Source of the DNA: Mycolicibacterium gilvum | Lineage (GTDB): Bacteria; Actinomycetota; Actinomycetes; Mycobacteriales; Mycobacteriaceae | Assembly (NCBI RefSeq): GCF_900454025.1 | Contig: NZ_UGQM01000001.1 | Location: forward strand, 3,844,001 to 3,908,000 | Direction: 5' to 3' | DNA: 64,000 nucleotides | In this document: in pieces, positions 47,817 to 56,773 of the stretch | Layout: every line of letters starts with the position of its first letter | Position numbering within the stretch: the first letter of the stretch is position 1 | Translations under genes and position numbers: made by a program | The notes under the pieces: generated by a model | The model's database searches: none | What the model was told of the DNA's origin: nothing | What the model saw: only the letters and a program-made list of their open reading frames with translations

Positions 47817-48809
47817 GTGGACATCTTCGACGAGTGGCACCGCGGCGGCACGACCTTTTCCTGGACGTCGACCACGCCCGCCAACGGCGGGGCGCAGGTC
47901 GACGTGTTCGCCCGCCGCACCGGGACACCGGGCGCTCCGGCGCTGGTCTGCGTGCACGGCTTTCCGACCGCGGGCGTCGACTACCACGCACTGACTCGCG
48001 AGCTCGCAGACGACTTCGACATCTATGTGTTGGATTTCCCCGGCTACGGCCTGTCCGGCAAGCCACCGCACCCCTATGTCTACTCGCTTTACGACGATGC
48101 GCGGCTGCTGGTGCACGCCATCACCGGCGTGTGGGGCCTGGAGACGTTCAGGATGGTCACCCACGACCGGGGCAGCAGTATCGGGATGATCGCGCTCGGA
48201 CTGCTCGACGACATCGGGCGTCGGCCGCTGGATCTGTTCATGACCAACGCGAACATCTACCTGCCGTTGGCGAACCTGACGGCGTTCCAGGTCGCGCTGC
48301 TCGACGACGACACCGGGCGGGCCACCGCCGCGGCGACCACGCCGGAGATGCTCGCCGCGGGGCTGGGCGCCGCCACGTTCATGCCGCGCCGGACCCTGCA
48401 GGATCCCGAGATAGCCTCGCTCGCAAGCTGTTTCGCCCACAACGACGGGATCCGGGTGCTGCCCGACACGGTCAGATACCTGCACGAGCGCGCCGCCGAC
48501 GAGACCGGTTGGCTGGAGCGGCTTTCCACGATCCCCGTGGACACCACGGTGATCTGGGGGTTGCACGACGTCGTCGCGCCGCTGCGGGTCGCCAACCACG
48601 TCTGGCAGACCTACGTGAAACCCAAGCCCGGCCGCAACCACTACTGGGTGGTGCCCACAGCCGACCACTACGTGCAGTGCGACGCCCCCGCCGAGCTGGC
48701 GCAGATCATCCGCATGACCACAGACGGCGCCGACATCGACCTGCAGACACTCGGCAACAGGCCCGACGGCGCTGTGCTGGTGGACCGTTCAGACGGCGAT
48801 CGTCTGTGA
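47817..48809 (+). CDS. Alpha/beta hydrolase, haloalkane-dehalogenase or epoxide-hydrolase subgroup
   Basis: A 330-residue alpha/beta-hydrolase. The oxyanion motif is VHGFPTAGVDYHAL (about 43). The nucleophile elbow reads THDRGSSIG (about 118), with Asp where lipases have Ser, as in haloalkane dehalogenases and epoxide hydrolases. Dehalogenases carry Trp directly after the Asp; here it is Arg, which makes dehalogenation doubtful. The catalytic His is probably in PTADHYVQCD near the C-terminus. GTG 47817 is supported by the leaderless promoter. The 3' end overlaps the M4 peptidase gene by 21 bp. Confidence 0.85.
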   Translation: MDIFDEWHRGGTTFSWTSTTPANGGAQVDVFARRTGTPGAPALVCVHGFPTAGVDYHALTRELADDFDIYVLDFPGYGLSGKPPHPYVYSLYDDARLLVHAITGVWGLETFRMVTHDRGSSIGMIALGLLDDIGRRPLDLFMTNANIYLPLANLTAFQVALLDDDTGRATAAATTPEMLAAGLGAATFMPRRTLQDPEIASLASCFAHNDGIRVLPDTVRYLHERAADETGWLERLSTIPVDTTVIWGLHDVVAPLRVANHVWQTYVKPKPGRNHYWVVPTADHYVQCDAPAELAQIIRMTTDGADIDLQTLGNRPDGAVLVDRSDGDRL

Positions 48810-51392
48810 CGGCGCGGCGCCGTAGATCTCGACGGTGTCGAACGCCTCGGCGATGGCGAGGCGCTGCGCGTACGTGAGCCCCTGCGACAACGCCGCGTCC
48901 AGCAGGGCGGCCCGGCCGTCGGAGAACATCGCCGTGGCGCCCAACCGCTCCAGCGAGTGGTAGAACACTTTGGCCCACGTGTCATCGGAGACGTCCGCGG
49001 TGGCCGGATCGGTCATCATCAGATACGCGGCGTGGCTGAAGATGGTGCTGTTGACGTGTTCGCCGCCGTCGTCGCCCTTCCCGGTGTAGCGGGTCGAGTA
49101 GCGGTCCCGGTGCGGGCCGTAGGACGTGGTGATGGAACGCGGATTGGCCAGGTCCCGGATGGTCCCGTTGTCGGAGTCCTCCGCGATCAGCCAGCGGTCC
49201 GCGCCGGACTTGCCCTCGATCAGGAGACCGAACACATCGGCGTAGGCCTCGTTGAGGGCACCCGACTCGCCCGACTCCCACACCGGGTCGCCGTTACCGA
49301 CCATGCTGGTGACCACGGCGTGGGCGTATTCGTGGGCCACGATGTCGAGCGCGGCCTGGAAATACCCCTTGTCGCCGTAGGCGAACTGGCGGATCGTGGG
49401 ATCCCACATCGCGTTGGCGTAGCCCAGCGGATACGAATCCGGCCGGTACTTGATGCTGACGATGATTGGGGCGCCCGCGTTGTCGTACGAACGACGGCCG
49501 AGGACGTCGTAGAAGTAGTCGTAGGCCACTGCGTGGTTCGCGTGCGCGGACACCGCGGCCTTGTCCCAGCTGAACCAGCCCTTCTTGACCACCTTGCCCG
49601 GAAGGACCGGTGCGCCCAGGCCGAAGAAGCCGTACGACGTCGTGTAGGTGGCGATCATGCGGCTGGAATCGGCCATCTCGTTGGTGGTGAAGAACCAGAT
49701 CCGCCGGGTCTCGACGGTGATCGCACGTGTTGCCCCGAGCCAGTCTTTGGCGGTGGTCGTGGCCGCGGCGGCCTGCGCGTTGGAGACCGCGATGATGACC
49801 TCGCCCGCCTGCTCTCCGTCGGCGTCGATCAGGTACGTCATGCCCGACGGCGCCATCTCGCCGGTGTCCGGGACGTGCACGACGACGCGCCATGCCAGCC
49901 GCGGCGATGCGTCGTCGGTCGACGAGTAGACCAGCAGCTCCTTGCTGAATCGGCTTGCGGCGATGAAGGATTCGATGGCGGCGGGGTCGGCCCCGGAACC
50001 CACGTACGCGGTTCCGGCGATCCACCGGAGTTCGTCGTCGTCGTCGACGGACGTGTCGGGAGTGATGTCGAACCCGTCGCCGAGTCCCCGGTAGTAGTTG
50101 AAGACACTGGTCACGTCGCCGTCGGCGTTGGTCACGAGGATCACCTCGCTACCGACGACCGGCACTCCGCCGACCGTTTCGGCGAACCGGTAGAAGTGTT
50201 CGGCGCTGTCACCGGTCCCGGCGGTCGACCTGATGACCATCGCCTCATCGGCGAATCCCGCGGGCGCGCCGAGAGCGGAGGACAGGGCGTTGAGCACCGC
50301 GGCGGCATCAGCGGTGTTGACCACGATGTGATCGGTGACCCGTCCGTCGATGACCCGGCCGGGCGACCCGCTGTCGGACGCCACGGTGATGGGCGAAACA
50401 GATTGTGGCGCAGACGGATTCGCGGGAATGGCGATCGTCACCTCGGTCGGCCGGGTGATGCCGAGCAGACCGAGCAGGCCGTGGACGCGGAACGGATTTC
50501 CGGAGGTGTCGTCGACGCGGATCGTGAACGTGTCGGCGCGACCTGCCGCGGCCGCCCCGGGGGTGTAGGTGAACTGTCCGTCGGCGTCGATGCGCACCCG
50601 ACCGTAGACCGGTCCCGCGGTGAGGCGGTAGGTCAGTGCGGTGTCGTCGAAGTCGACGGCGTTGAGGCTGCCCGTGACGGCGCCGTCGGGGCCCGGCCCG
50701 TCGATCGAGACGTCGGCGACCGGGCGCTGGTTGTTCCACGTGTACTGGTTCTGGCGCACCGCGAGCCAGAGGCCCTCCACCAGAGTCGAGACCGGGGTCT
50801 GGGGCGCGGGCGAGTCGTCGACCGACGGGCGCAGACCGATCCAGGTGAGGACGTCGGTGACGATGGCCTCGGCGGTGACGGGTCGCGCGCTGACGATGCT
50901 GCGGACGGTGCGGGCACCCTCCGTTTTGGGGATCGCCGCGGTTTGGGTGATCGCCGCGGTCGCCGGCTCGGCGACGGTCGATGCGACGGCCACGGCGTCT
51001 TCCGAGGCGGCGTCTTCCGAGGCGGCGTCTTCCGAGGCGGCGTCTTCCGAGGCGGTGTCTTCGGACTGGTCTTCGGCGATACGCGACGAAGGCTTGCGTG
51101 ACGTCCGCTCGTCGGCCGCCTCGTCGGCCTCCTGCGACTCGTCGTCGTCGGCCACCTCCTCGGCGGCATCGGCATCGGCGTCGGCCTCGGTATCCGCGTC
51201 GGTGTCGGTCTCGGCGTCGGTGTCGGACGACGACGGGGATGCGCTCGCTGCCGCACCGGTGGAATCGCCGGGGCTCGCGACCGCGACGCCCTGGCCGACG
51301 ACCATGCCCATGCCGATTCCGGCGAGGACGATGCCCGAGTACAGCCCGAGCCTCGACCCGTCCGGCACTCGTGAATCCGAACAGGACCCCAC
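48789..51392 (-). CDS. Secreted M4 (thermolysin-like) metallopeptidase with acidic linker
   Basis: About 867 residues in the chosen frame start. An N-terminal hydrophobic export signal (SGIVLAGIGMGMVVGQGVAV) is followed by a long acidic, Ser/Asp/Glu-rich segment including four ASEDA-type units. Next come a cadherin-like or tandem-95-type repeat (VDFDDTALTYRLTAG and GQFTYTPGAAAAG), FTP/PepSY prodomains, and the zinc peptidase domain: HEYAH (about 685) and GALNEAYADVFG (about 710). It should be exported and self-processed to cleave extracellular proteins. GTG 51392 is chosen because coding character begins there; the frame is open to 51638 but the extra residues look non-coding. Confidence 0.85.
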   Translation of the reverse strand: MGSCSDSRVPDGSRLGLYSGIVLAGIGMGMVVGQGVAVASPGDSTGAAASASPSSSDTDAETDTDADTEADADADAAEEVADDDESQEADEAADERTSRKPSSRIAEDQSEDTASEDAASEDAASEDAASEDAVAVASTVAEPATAAITQTAAIPKTEGARTVRSIVSARPVTAEAIVTDVLTWIGLRPSVDDSPAPQTPVSTLVEGLWLAVRQNQYTWNNQRPVADVSIDGPGPDGAVTGSLNAVDFDDTALTYRLTAGPVYGRVRIDADGQFTYTPGAAAAGRADTFTIRVDDTSGNPFRVHGLLGLLGITRPTEVTIAIPANPSAPQSVSPITVASDSGSPGRVIDGRVTDHIVVNTADAAAVLNALSSALGAPAGFADEAMVIRSTAGTGDSAEHFYRFAETVGGVPVVGSEVILVTNADGDVTSVFNYYRGLGDGFDITPDTSVDDDDELRWIAGTAYVGSGADPAAIESFIAASRFSKELLVYSSTDDASPRLAWRVVVHVPDTGEMAPSGMTYLIDADGEQAGEVIIAVSNAQAAAATTTAKDWLGATRAITVETRRIWFFTTNEMADSSRMIATYTTSYGFFGLGAPVLPGKVVKKGWFSWDKAAVSAHANHAVAYDYFYDVLGRRSYDNAGAPIIVSIKYRPDSYPLGYANAMWDPTIRQFAYGDKGYFQAALDIVAHEYAHAVVTSMVGNGDPVWESGESGALNEAYADVFGLLIEGKSGADRWLIAEDSDNGTIRDLANPRSITTSYGPHRDRYSTRYTGKGDDGGEHVNSTIFSHAAYLMMTDPATADVSDDTWAKVFYHSLERLGATAMFSDGRAALLDAALSQGLTYAQRLAIAEAFDTVEIYGAAPSQTIAV
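50998..51057 (-). repeat. Four tandem 15-bp units in the M4 peptidase linker
   Basis: TCTTCCGAGGCGGCG is repeated four times (50998-51057, the last unit with one change), read on the minus strand as an ASEDA-type unit. It is in frame, so copy-number change would lengthen or shorten the linker without breaking the gene. Confidence 0.85.
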
Positions 51393-51646
51393 GGTGACCC
51401 CCAACGTCGATGTTGGGAAGAACCTACCACTCGTCAGCAAACTTGCGGGAGTTCTGACCGCAAACGCCGAGGCGACGAGAGACTGTTTGCCGAGTGAAGG
51501 ATATTCGACCCTCGCCACCGGTGCCTCTGCCGGCGTCGCGCTTCCCGAGGGTCGTGTCGTGCGACCGCCGATACGTCCGTGTGTTCCCCGACGATCAGCA
51601 AAGACATTTCGACACTGCGTGCGTCGCTTCTGACGCAACGACCTAA
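51393..51646. other. Upstream region of the M4 peptidase gene
   Basis: About 250 bp with no gene. On the minus strand it should hold the peptidase promoter. It contains a widely spaced 8-bp inverted repeat (GACCCTCG and CGAGGGTC, about 51510-51562). The IS110 left end follows. Confidence 0.35.
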
Positions 51647-51652
51647 TGGGAT

Positions 51653-51899
51653 CTGATCAGCGAGCCTGCGATCGGTAATGGTCGGTCCGGGTGATGCTGA
51701 TTGCTGAGCCGCCGGCTCGGTGAGCACTGCTTCGCCTTGGAGAATCGTTCGACTCCTAAGCCTAGATCGTGCCCCGACTGGTTGGTGAGGTCACCTTTAG
51801 CGCTGATGGGGTGTCGTGCTCCGAGCACTGATCCATTAGGTTGCCGCCGGGTGTCCTTGGGCTCGTAAAAGGTTCCATGACATCGCGTAGGGAGGCGAG
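51653..51899 (+). ncRNA. Candidate bridge RNA in the left end of the IS110 element
   Basis: IS110-group elements encode a structured bridge RNA upstream of the transposase that pairs with target and donor DNA. The 247 nt here hold several perfect hairpins: GAGCC-GCC-GGCTC (51706-51718), GGTGA-GG-TCACC (51784-51795) and GTGCTC-C-GAGCAC (51816-51828). This is the expected position and length. The exact ends and the guide loops were not determined. Confidence 0.5.
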
Positions 51900-53120
51900 T
51901 TGACGCTATTTATTGGAGACGACTGGGCTGAAGACCACCACGACATTCATCTGATGGACGCCGAGGGAACCAGGCTGGCATCGCGTCGCTTACCAGAAGG
52001 GCTGGCTGGCATTCGCGGGTTCCACGAACTGGTGGCTGCCCACGCCCAGGATCCCACCGAGGTGGTAATCGGCATCGAAACCGACCGCGGCCTGTGGGTC
52101 GAAGCACTCGCCGCGGCCGGCTACGAAGTGTTCGCGGTCAATCCGCTCGCCGTGGCCCGCTACCGCGACCGCCACCAGGTATCGGGTGCGAAGTCTGATG
52201 CTGCTGACGCCAAACTCTTGGCTGATCTGGTGCGCACCGACCGGCACAATCACCGCCCGATCGCCGGGGACACCCCGGAGGTGGAGGCGATCAAAGTCCT
52301 GGCACGGGCGCATCAAAACCTGATCTGGAGCCGCAACCGCAACACCAACGCGCTGCGCAGCGCGCTGCGCGAGTACTACCCCGCTGCGTTGGAGGCCTTC
52401 GCCTCGCTGTCCGACCGCGACGCCCTGGCGATCCTGGGCCGCGCTCCCACCCCGACCGACGCCGCACGGCTGAGTGTCTCAAAGATCCGATCAGCGCTCA
52501 AAGCTGCTGGGCGACAACGCAACCTCGACGCCAAGGCACTCGAGATCCAAACCGCATTGCGCAGCGACCAGCTCGCCGCCGCGCCCGCGGTCACCGCCGC
52601 GTTCGGGGCCACCACCCGCGCCGCGGTCGCCATCATCACCGAGTTGAACCACCACATCGCCGACCTCGAAGCCGAATTGGCGGCACATTTTGAGACACAC
52701 CCGGACGCCGACATCTACCTCTCCCTGCCAGGACTCGGTGTCATCCTCGGCGCCCGGGTGCTCGGTGAGTTCGGGGACGACCCCAACCGCTACACCACCG
52801 CCAAGTCTCGCAAGAACTACGCCGGAACCTCCCCATTGACCATCGCGTCGGGCAAGAAACGCGCCGTACTGGCCCGCCACGTCCGCAACCGCCGCCTCTA
52901 CGACGCGATCGACCAATGGGCCTTCTGCGCCCTGACCAACAGTCCCGGCGCACGCACCTTTTACGACCAACACCGCGCCGCCGGCGACCTGCACCACCAA
53001 GCACTACGCGCCCTGGGCAACCGCCTCGTCGGCATCCTGCACGGCTGCCTCCGCCACCACACGCCCTACAGCGAACACAAAGCCTGGGCCCACCGCCAAA
53101 CCGACTCCCGAGCTGCTTGA
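51900..53120 (+). CDS. IS110-family transposase (DEDD)
   Basis: A 406-residue recombinase. The N-terminal RuvC-like domain shows the acidic set: D in FIGDDWAEDHH, E in VIGIETDRGLW, and the pair in KSDAADAKLLADL. The C-terminal transposase_20 domain contains LPGLGVILGARVLGEFGD (about 285) and the conserved serine region YAGTSPLTIASGKKR. TTG 51900 is preceded by GGGAGG. The frame is intact, so the element may be active. Confidence 0.92.
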   Translation: MTLFIGDDWAEDHHDIHLMDAEGTRLASRRLPEGLAGIRGFHELVAAHAQDPTEVVIGIETDRGLWVEALAAAGYEVFAVNPLAVARYRDRHQVSGAKSDAADAKLLADLVRTDRHNHRPIAGDTPEVEAIKVLARAHQNLIWSRNRNTNALRSALREYYPAALEAFASLSDRDALAILGRAPTPTDAARLSVSKIRSALKAAGRQRNLDAKALEIQTALRSDQLAAAPAVTAAFGATTRAAVAIITELNHHIADLEAELAAHFETHPDADIYLSLPGLGVILGARVLGEFGDDPNRYTTAKSRKNYAGTSPLTIASGKKRAVLARHVRNRRLYDAIDQWAFCALTNSPGARTFYDQHRAAGDLHHQALRALGNRLVGILHGCLRHHTPYSEHKAWAHRQTDSRAA

Positions 53121-53142
53121 CAACCTACGGTCCTGGGATGTC

Positions 53143-53148
53143 TAGGCT
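53143..53148 (+). promoter_or_regulatory. -10 element of phoD at the IS110 right end
   Basis: TAGGCT ends 6 nt before GTG 53155, giving a leaderless phoD transcript. The inferred right end of the IS110 element (53139) lies only 4 bp upstream, so the -35 region is now IS sequence. Confidence 0.5.
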
Positions 53149-53154
53149 GTGTCG

Positions 53155-54777
53155 GTGACCCTCGTTCTCGGCCCCGTCCTGCGTCATGTCGGTGAGTCGA
53201 CCGCCGCCGTCTGGGTGCAGACCGACGCGCCCGCCGAGGTCGAGGTGCTCGGCTGTTCGGCCCGGACGTTCCAGGTGCAGGAGCACCACTACGCCCTCGT
53301 GCCCGTCACGGGCCTGACCCCCGACTCAGTGCACGAATACCAGGTCCGCATCGACGGCGAGATCGTCTGGCCTGAACCCGATTCCGAGTTCCCGCCCAGC
53401 GTCATCCGGACGCGCGGCCCCGCCGGAGCCCACCGGCTGAAGGTCGTGTTCGGTTCCTGCCGGTATCCGAAGACAGGCGTGCAGAAGCTCGACGACAAGC
53501 TCGGACTCGACGCGCTGGACTGCTACGCCGAGCGTCTGACGGCGACGCCCGTCGACGAATGGCCGGATGCGCTCCTGCTCCTCGGCGATCAGGTCTACGC
53601 CGACGAGCTCACGCCCGAAGCGCGGCGCAACCTGTCGGGCCGCCGCCAGACCAAGCGCCGCCCACCCGACGAGGTCGTCACCTTCGACGAGTACGAGGGG
53701 CTCTACCGGCACACCTGGGGTGACCCCGAGATCCGCTGGATCCTGTCGACCCTGCCGACGGCGATGATCTTCGACGACCACGACATCCGTGACGACTGGA
53801 ACACCTCGGCTCCGTGGCGGGCCGAGGTGAACGAGAAGCCGTGGTGGCGCGACCGGATCCATGCCGGACTGGGTTCCTACTGGGTGTACCAGCACATCGG
53901 GAACCTCAGTCCCGAGGAACTCGCGAGCGATGAGGACTACCAGAAGGTCCTCGCAAACGACGGCGACTGCTGGCCGCACCTGGTCGAACTGGCCGACCGC
54001 GCCGACTACGAAGTCGACGGCGACAAGGGGCTGCGGTTCAGCTTCCGCTGGGATCTGGGTCGCAGCCGCCTGATCATGGTCGACTCCCGCAACGCCCGCA
54101 TCCTCGACAGCGGCGAACGGAAGATGCTCGGGGACCGCGAGTTTCGCTGGCTCGAGGATCAGGTCAACGACGATCTCGGCACCGTGGACCATCTGCTGAT
54201 CGGGTCGTCGCTGCCCTGGCTGTTGCCCCCGGCCCTCGGTGACGTGCAGACGATCAACGAGATCGCCGCCGACCGCGACGGATTACGCGGCAAGCTCGCC
54301 GAGACGATCCGTCAGACGGCGGATCTGGAGCACTGGCCGGCGTTCCTGAAGTCCTTCCTGCGGTTGTCGGCGCTGATCGAGTCGGCCGCCGATCATTCGT
54401 CGACCGGTCCGGCGACGGTGTCGGTGCTCTCCGGCGACGTCCACCACAGCTACGCCGCGCGTGCCGATTTCCCCGGCAAACACGCCACCCGGGTGCATCA
54501 GCTGGTGTGCTCCCCGGTGCACAACTACGTTCCGGCGCCGCTGAAGCCGGTCTTCCGGCTCGTCTGGTCGCCCCGGCTCGCCCGCGTGACGCGGCGCTGG
54601 GCCCGCCGCGCAGGATCGCCCGACCTGCCGATGTCGTGGCGCAACCTCAGCGGCCCACTGTTCGGCAACACCATCGCGAGCCTCAACGTGTCGGGGCGCG
54701 ACGCCGAGGTGGTCTTCGAGCAGCCCCGGGACGACGGCTCCCTGACCTCTGTCATCACGGTGTCGCTGACCGATTAG
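53155..54777 (+). CDS. phoD: PhoD-like alkaline phosphatase / phosphodiesterase
   Basis: A 540-residue metallophosphoesterase. It begins with a beta-sandwich domain (LGPVLRHVGESTAAVWVQT). The PhoD catalytic domain follows with VVFGSCRYP, LLLGDQVYADEL (about 140), IFDDHDIRDDWN (about 205) and VLSGDVHHSYAA (about 422), the metal ligands of this family. No signal peptide is seen, unlike classical Tat-exported PhoD, so the protein may be cytosolic. The last bases overlap the POT transporter gene. GTG 53149 is an alternative start two codons upstream. Confidence 0.87.
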   Translation: MTLVLGPVLRHVGESTAAVWVQTDAPAEVEVLGCSARTFQVQEHHYALVPVTGLTPDSVHEYQVRIDGEIVWPEPDSEFPPSVIRTRGPAGAHRLKVVFGSCRYPKTGVQKLDDKLGLDALDCYAERLTATPVDEWPDALLLLGDQVYADELTPEARRNLSGRRQTKRRPPDEVVTFDEYEGLYRHTWGDPEIRWILSTLPTAMIFDDHDIRDDWNTSAPWRAEVNEKPWWRDRIHAGLGSYWVYQHIGNLSPEELASDEDYQKVLANDGDCWPHLVELADRADYEVDGDKGLRFSFRWDLGRSRLIMVDSRNARILDSGERKMLGDREFRWLEDQVNDDLGTVDHLLIGSSLPWLLPPALGDVQTINEIAADRDGLRGKLAETIRQTADLEHWPAFLKSFLRLSALIESAADHSSTGPATVSVLSGDVHHSYAARADFPGKHATRVHQLVCSPVHNYVPAPLKPVFRLVWSPRLARVTRRWARRAGSPDLPMSWRNLSGPLFGNTIASLNVSGRDAEVVFEQPRDDGSLTSVITVSLTD

Positions 54778-56237
54778 TGGACACCCTCCATCTGCCGGCT
54801 GATCCACGGCGAGATGGCGAACACGACGACACCTGCGACGACCGCAATCGCACCGAGAACGCCGAAATACGCCGCCTCCCGGGATGTGTCGTAATACCCG
54901 GCGAGCACGCCGGACATCGAGGTGCCCAGACCCACCGAGAAAAAGTAGAGCGCCATCATCTGTGCCCGGAAGGCTTGCGGGGCCAGCTTCGTGGTGACGG
55001 ACAGGCCGATCGGTGAGAGCAGGAGTTCGGAGACAGCGAACACCCCGAGGATCGCCAGGACCACCAGGGCAGGCACGGCGCTGACACCCGCGAGCGGCAC
55101 GAAGCACAGGAACGCGACGCCCATACCGATGACGCCGTAGGCGAACTTGCGGGGCGTGGTCGGGGCGCGTTTCCCCAGACGGGTCCACATCAGCGCGAAC
55201 AGCGGTGAGAGCGCGATGATCCAGATCGGTTCGATCGAGCCGATCCAGTTCGACGGCGCGGTCCACCCGAAGATCGACCAGTTCATCCGCTCGTCGGAGT
55301 AGACGGCGAGCACGGTGAAGATCTGCTGGAACAGCGACCAGAAGACGGCGTTGGCGACGAACAGCGGGATGAAGGCCCGCACGCGGGTCCGCTCGGGCGC
55401 GGTGACCTTCGGGCTGCGGAACAGAACCACGAAGTAGGCGACCGAGGCGATCACGATGACACCCGTCGTGACCTGGGACAGATTCTCCAGCGTCACGAGT
55501 CGCAACGCGACGGCCGCGGCCACGGCGAGGACCACGACCGCGAACACGCCGGCGGTCTTGCCGATCGCGCCGCGCGGCAGCGGGTTGGGCACCTCCCGGC
55601 CGTGCTCGCCGAGGTTGCGCCGGAACGCGACGTACTGGATCAGCCCCAGCGCCATCCCGATCGCGGCGGCACCGAACCCGTAGTGGAAACCGATGCGGGT
55701 CTGCAGCAGACCGGTGATCAACGGCCCGATGAACGCACCGAGATTGATGCCCAGGTAGAACAGCGTGAAGCCGCCGTCGGCACGCGGGTCGCCCTTGGCG
55801 TACAGCGTGCCCAGCAGTGAGGATGCGTTCGCCTTCAGCGCCCCCGAGCCCAGGGCGACCAGAACCAGACCGGCGCCGACGCCGGCCAGCCCGGGCAGGA
55901 CCGCCAGCGCGATGTGGCCGAGCATGACGACCACGCCTCCGTAGAAGACGGTGCGTTCCATGCCGAGGACACGGTCGGCGATCCAGCCGCCCAGCACCGT
56001 GGACAGGTACACCAGGCCGCCGTAGGCGCCGACGATGCCCGTCGCGGTCGCCTGCGGCAGCCCGAGCCCGCCCTCGGTCACCGAGTAGTAGAGGTAATAG
56101 CCGAGGATGGTGAGCATCCCGTAGAACGAGAACCGCTCCCACAGCTCCACGCCGAACAGATTCGTCAGTCCGATCGGGTGTCCGAACAGAGTCCGTGTGG
56201 AGTCCCGCTGATGAGTGACCATGGGGATACCCTGCAC
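54774..56237 (-). CDS. Proton-dependent peptide transporter (POT/PTR family, MFS)
   Basis: A 487-residue transporter with twelve or more membrane helices. The POT signature lies in ELWERFSFYGMLTIL (about 30). The second helix pair and the long segment TLFYLGINLGAFIGPLITGL (about 158) match the family. It imports di- and tripeptides with protons. The start could be GTG 56237 or ATG 56222. Confidence 0.9.
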   Translation of the reverse strand: MQGIPMVTHQRDSTRTLFGHPIGLTNLFGVELWERFSFYGMLTILGYYLYYSVTEGGLGLPQATATGIVGAYGGLVYLSTVLGGWIADRVLGMERTVFYGGVVVMLGHIALAVLPGLAGVGAGLVLVALGSGALKANASSLLGTLYAKGDPRADGGFTLFYLGINLGAFIGPLITGLLQTRIGFHYGFGAAAIGMALGLIQYVAFRRNLGEHGREVPNPLPRGAIGKTAGVFAVVVLAVAAAVALRLVTLENLSQVTTGVIVIASVAYFVVLFRSPKVTAPERTRVRAFIPLFVANAVFWSLFQQIFTVLAVYSDERMNWSIFGWTAPSNWIGSIEPIWIIALSPLFALMWTRLGKRAPTTPRKFAYGVIGMGVAFLCFVPLAGVSAVPALVVLAILGVFAVSELLLSPIGLSVTTKLAPQAFRAQMMALYFFSVGLGTSMSGVLAGYYDTSREAAYFGVLGAIAVVAGVVVFAISPWISRQMEGVH

Positions 56238-56263
56238 CTTCCCGCCCTTTCACAGCGAGTTCC

Positions 56264-56269
56264 TAGACT
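56264..56269 (+). promoter_or_regulatory. -10 element, leaderless promoter of the DUF427 gene
   Basis: TAGACT ends 6 nt before ATG 56276. Confidence 0.5.
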
Positions 56270-56275
56270 CGGGTC

Positions 56276-56767
56276 ATGCCGGTTCCCGAGAAGCCCCGCC
56301 CTGGTCAAGAGTCGGTCTGGGACTACCCCCGGCCTCCCCGGCTGGAGGAGTTCCGGGGGTCGATCACCATCGAGTTCGGCGGCCGGACGATCGCCGCGAC
56401 CGAACGCGCCTGGCGGGTGCTCGAGACCAGCCATCCGCCGACGTACTACCTACCGCCGGGCTGCTTCGCCGACGGGGTGCTGCGGCCCGCAGTCGGCTCG
56501 TCCTGGTGCGAATGGAAGGGCAAGGCCAGCTACTACGATCTCGTCACCCCGACCGCCGTCGCCGAACGCGCAGCCTGGACGTACCCCGCCCCGACCGCGG
56601 CGTTCGTCGACATCACCGGCGCCGTGGCCGTGATGGCGGCCCGGGTCGACCGCTGCACCGTCAACGGCGAGGAGGTCGTGCCGCAGCCCGGCGGTTTCTA
56701 CGGCGGCTGGATCACCAGCTGGGTCGCCGGGCCGTTCAAAGGGGTGCCGGGTTCGTCCGGTTGGTGA
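56276..56767 (+). CDS. DUF427-domain protein
   Basis: A 163-residue small protein of the DUF427 fold: ITIEFGGRTIAATERAWRVL, then the conserved PTYYLPPGCF (about 52), SSWCEWKGKASYYD (about 75) and the C-terminal GGWITSWVAGPFKG. Found widely in actinobacteria; function unknown. It begins 38 bp from the divergent POT gene. Confidence 0.88.
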   Translation: MPVPEKPRPGQESVWDYPRPPRLEEFRGSITIEFGGRTIAATERAWRVLETSHPPTYYLPPGCFADGVLRPAVGSSWCEWKGKASYYDLVTPTAVAERAAWTYPAPTAAFVDITGAVAVMAARVDRCTVNGEEVVPQPGGFYGGWITSWVAGPFKGVPGSSGW

Positions 56768-56773
56768 GCGTGC

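Larger units (their letters stand above)
51647..53139 (+). mobile_element. IS110-family insertion sequence
   Basis: A single DEDD transposase gene with a 250-nt non-coding leader on its left and almost no right flank, the layout of the IS110 group. The hexamer TGGGAT occurs at 51647-51652 and 53134-53139 and is my best candidate for the shared core at both ends. IS110 elements lack terminal inverted repeats, so the boundaries are uncertain by some tens of bases. The element lies between the divergent M4 peptidase and phoD genes. Confidence 0.7.

Noticed and set aside
50998..51057. Regular repeats resembling a CRISPR array
   Set aside because: They are 15-bp units without spacers, in frame inside the M4 peptidase linker. 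No cas genes are in the window.
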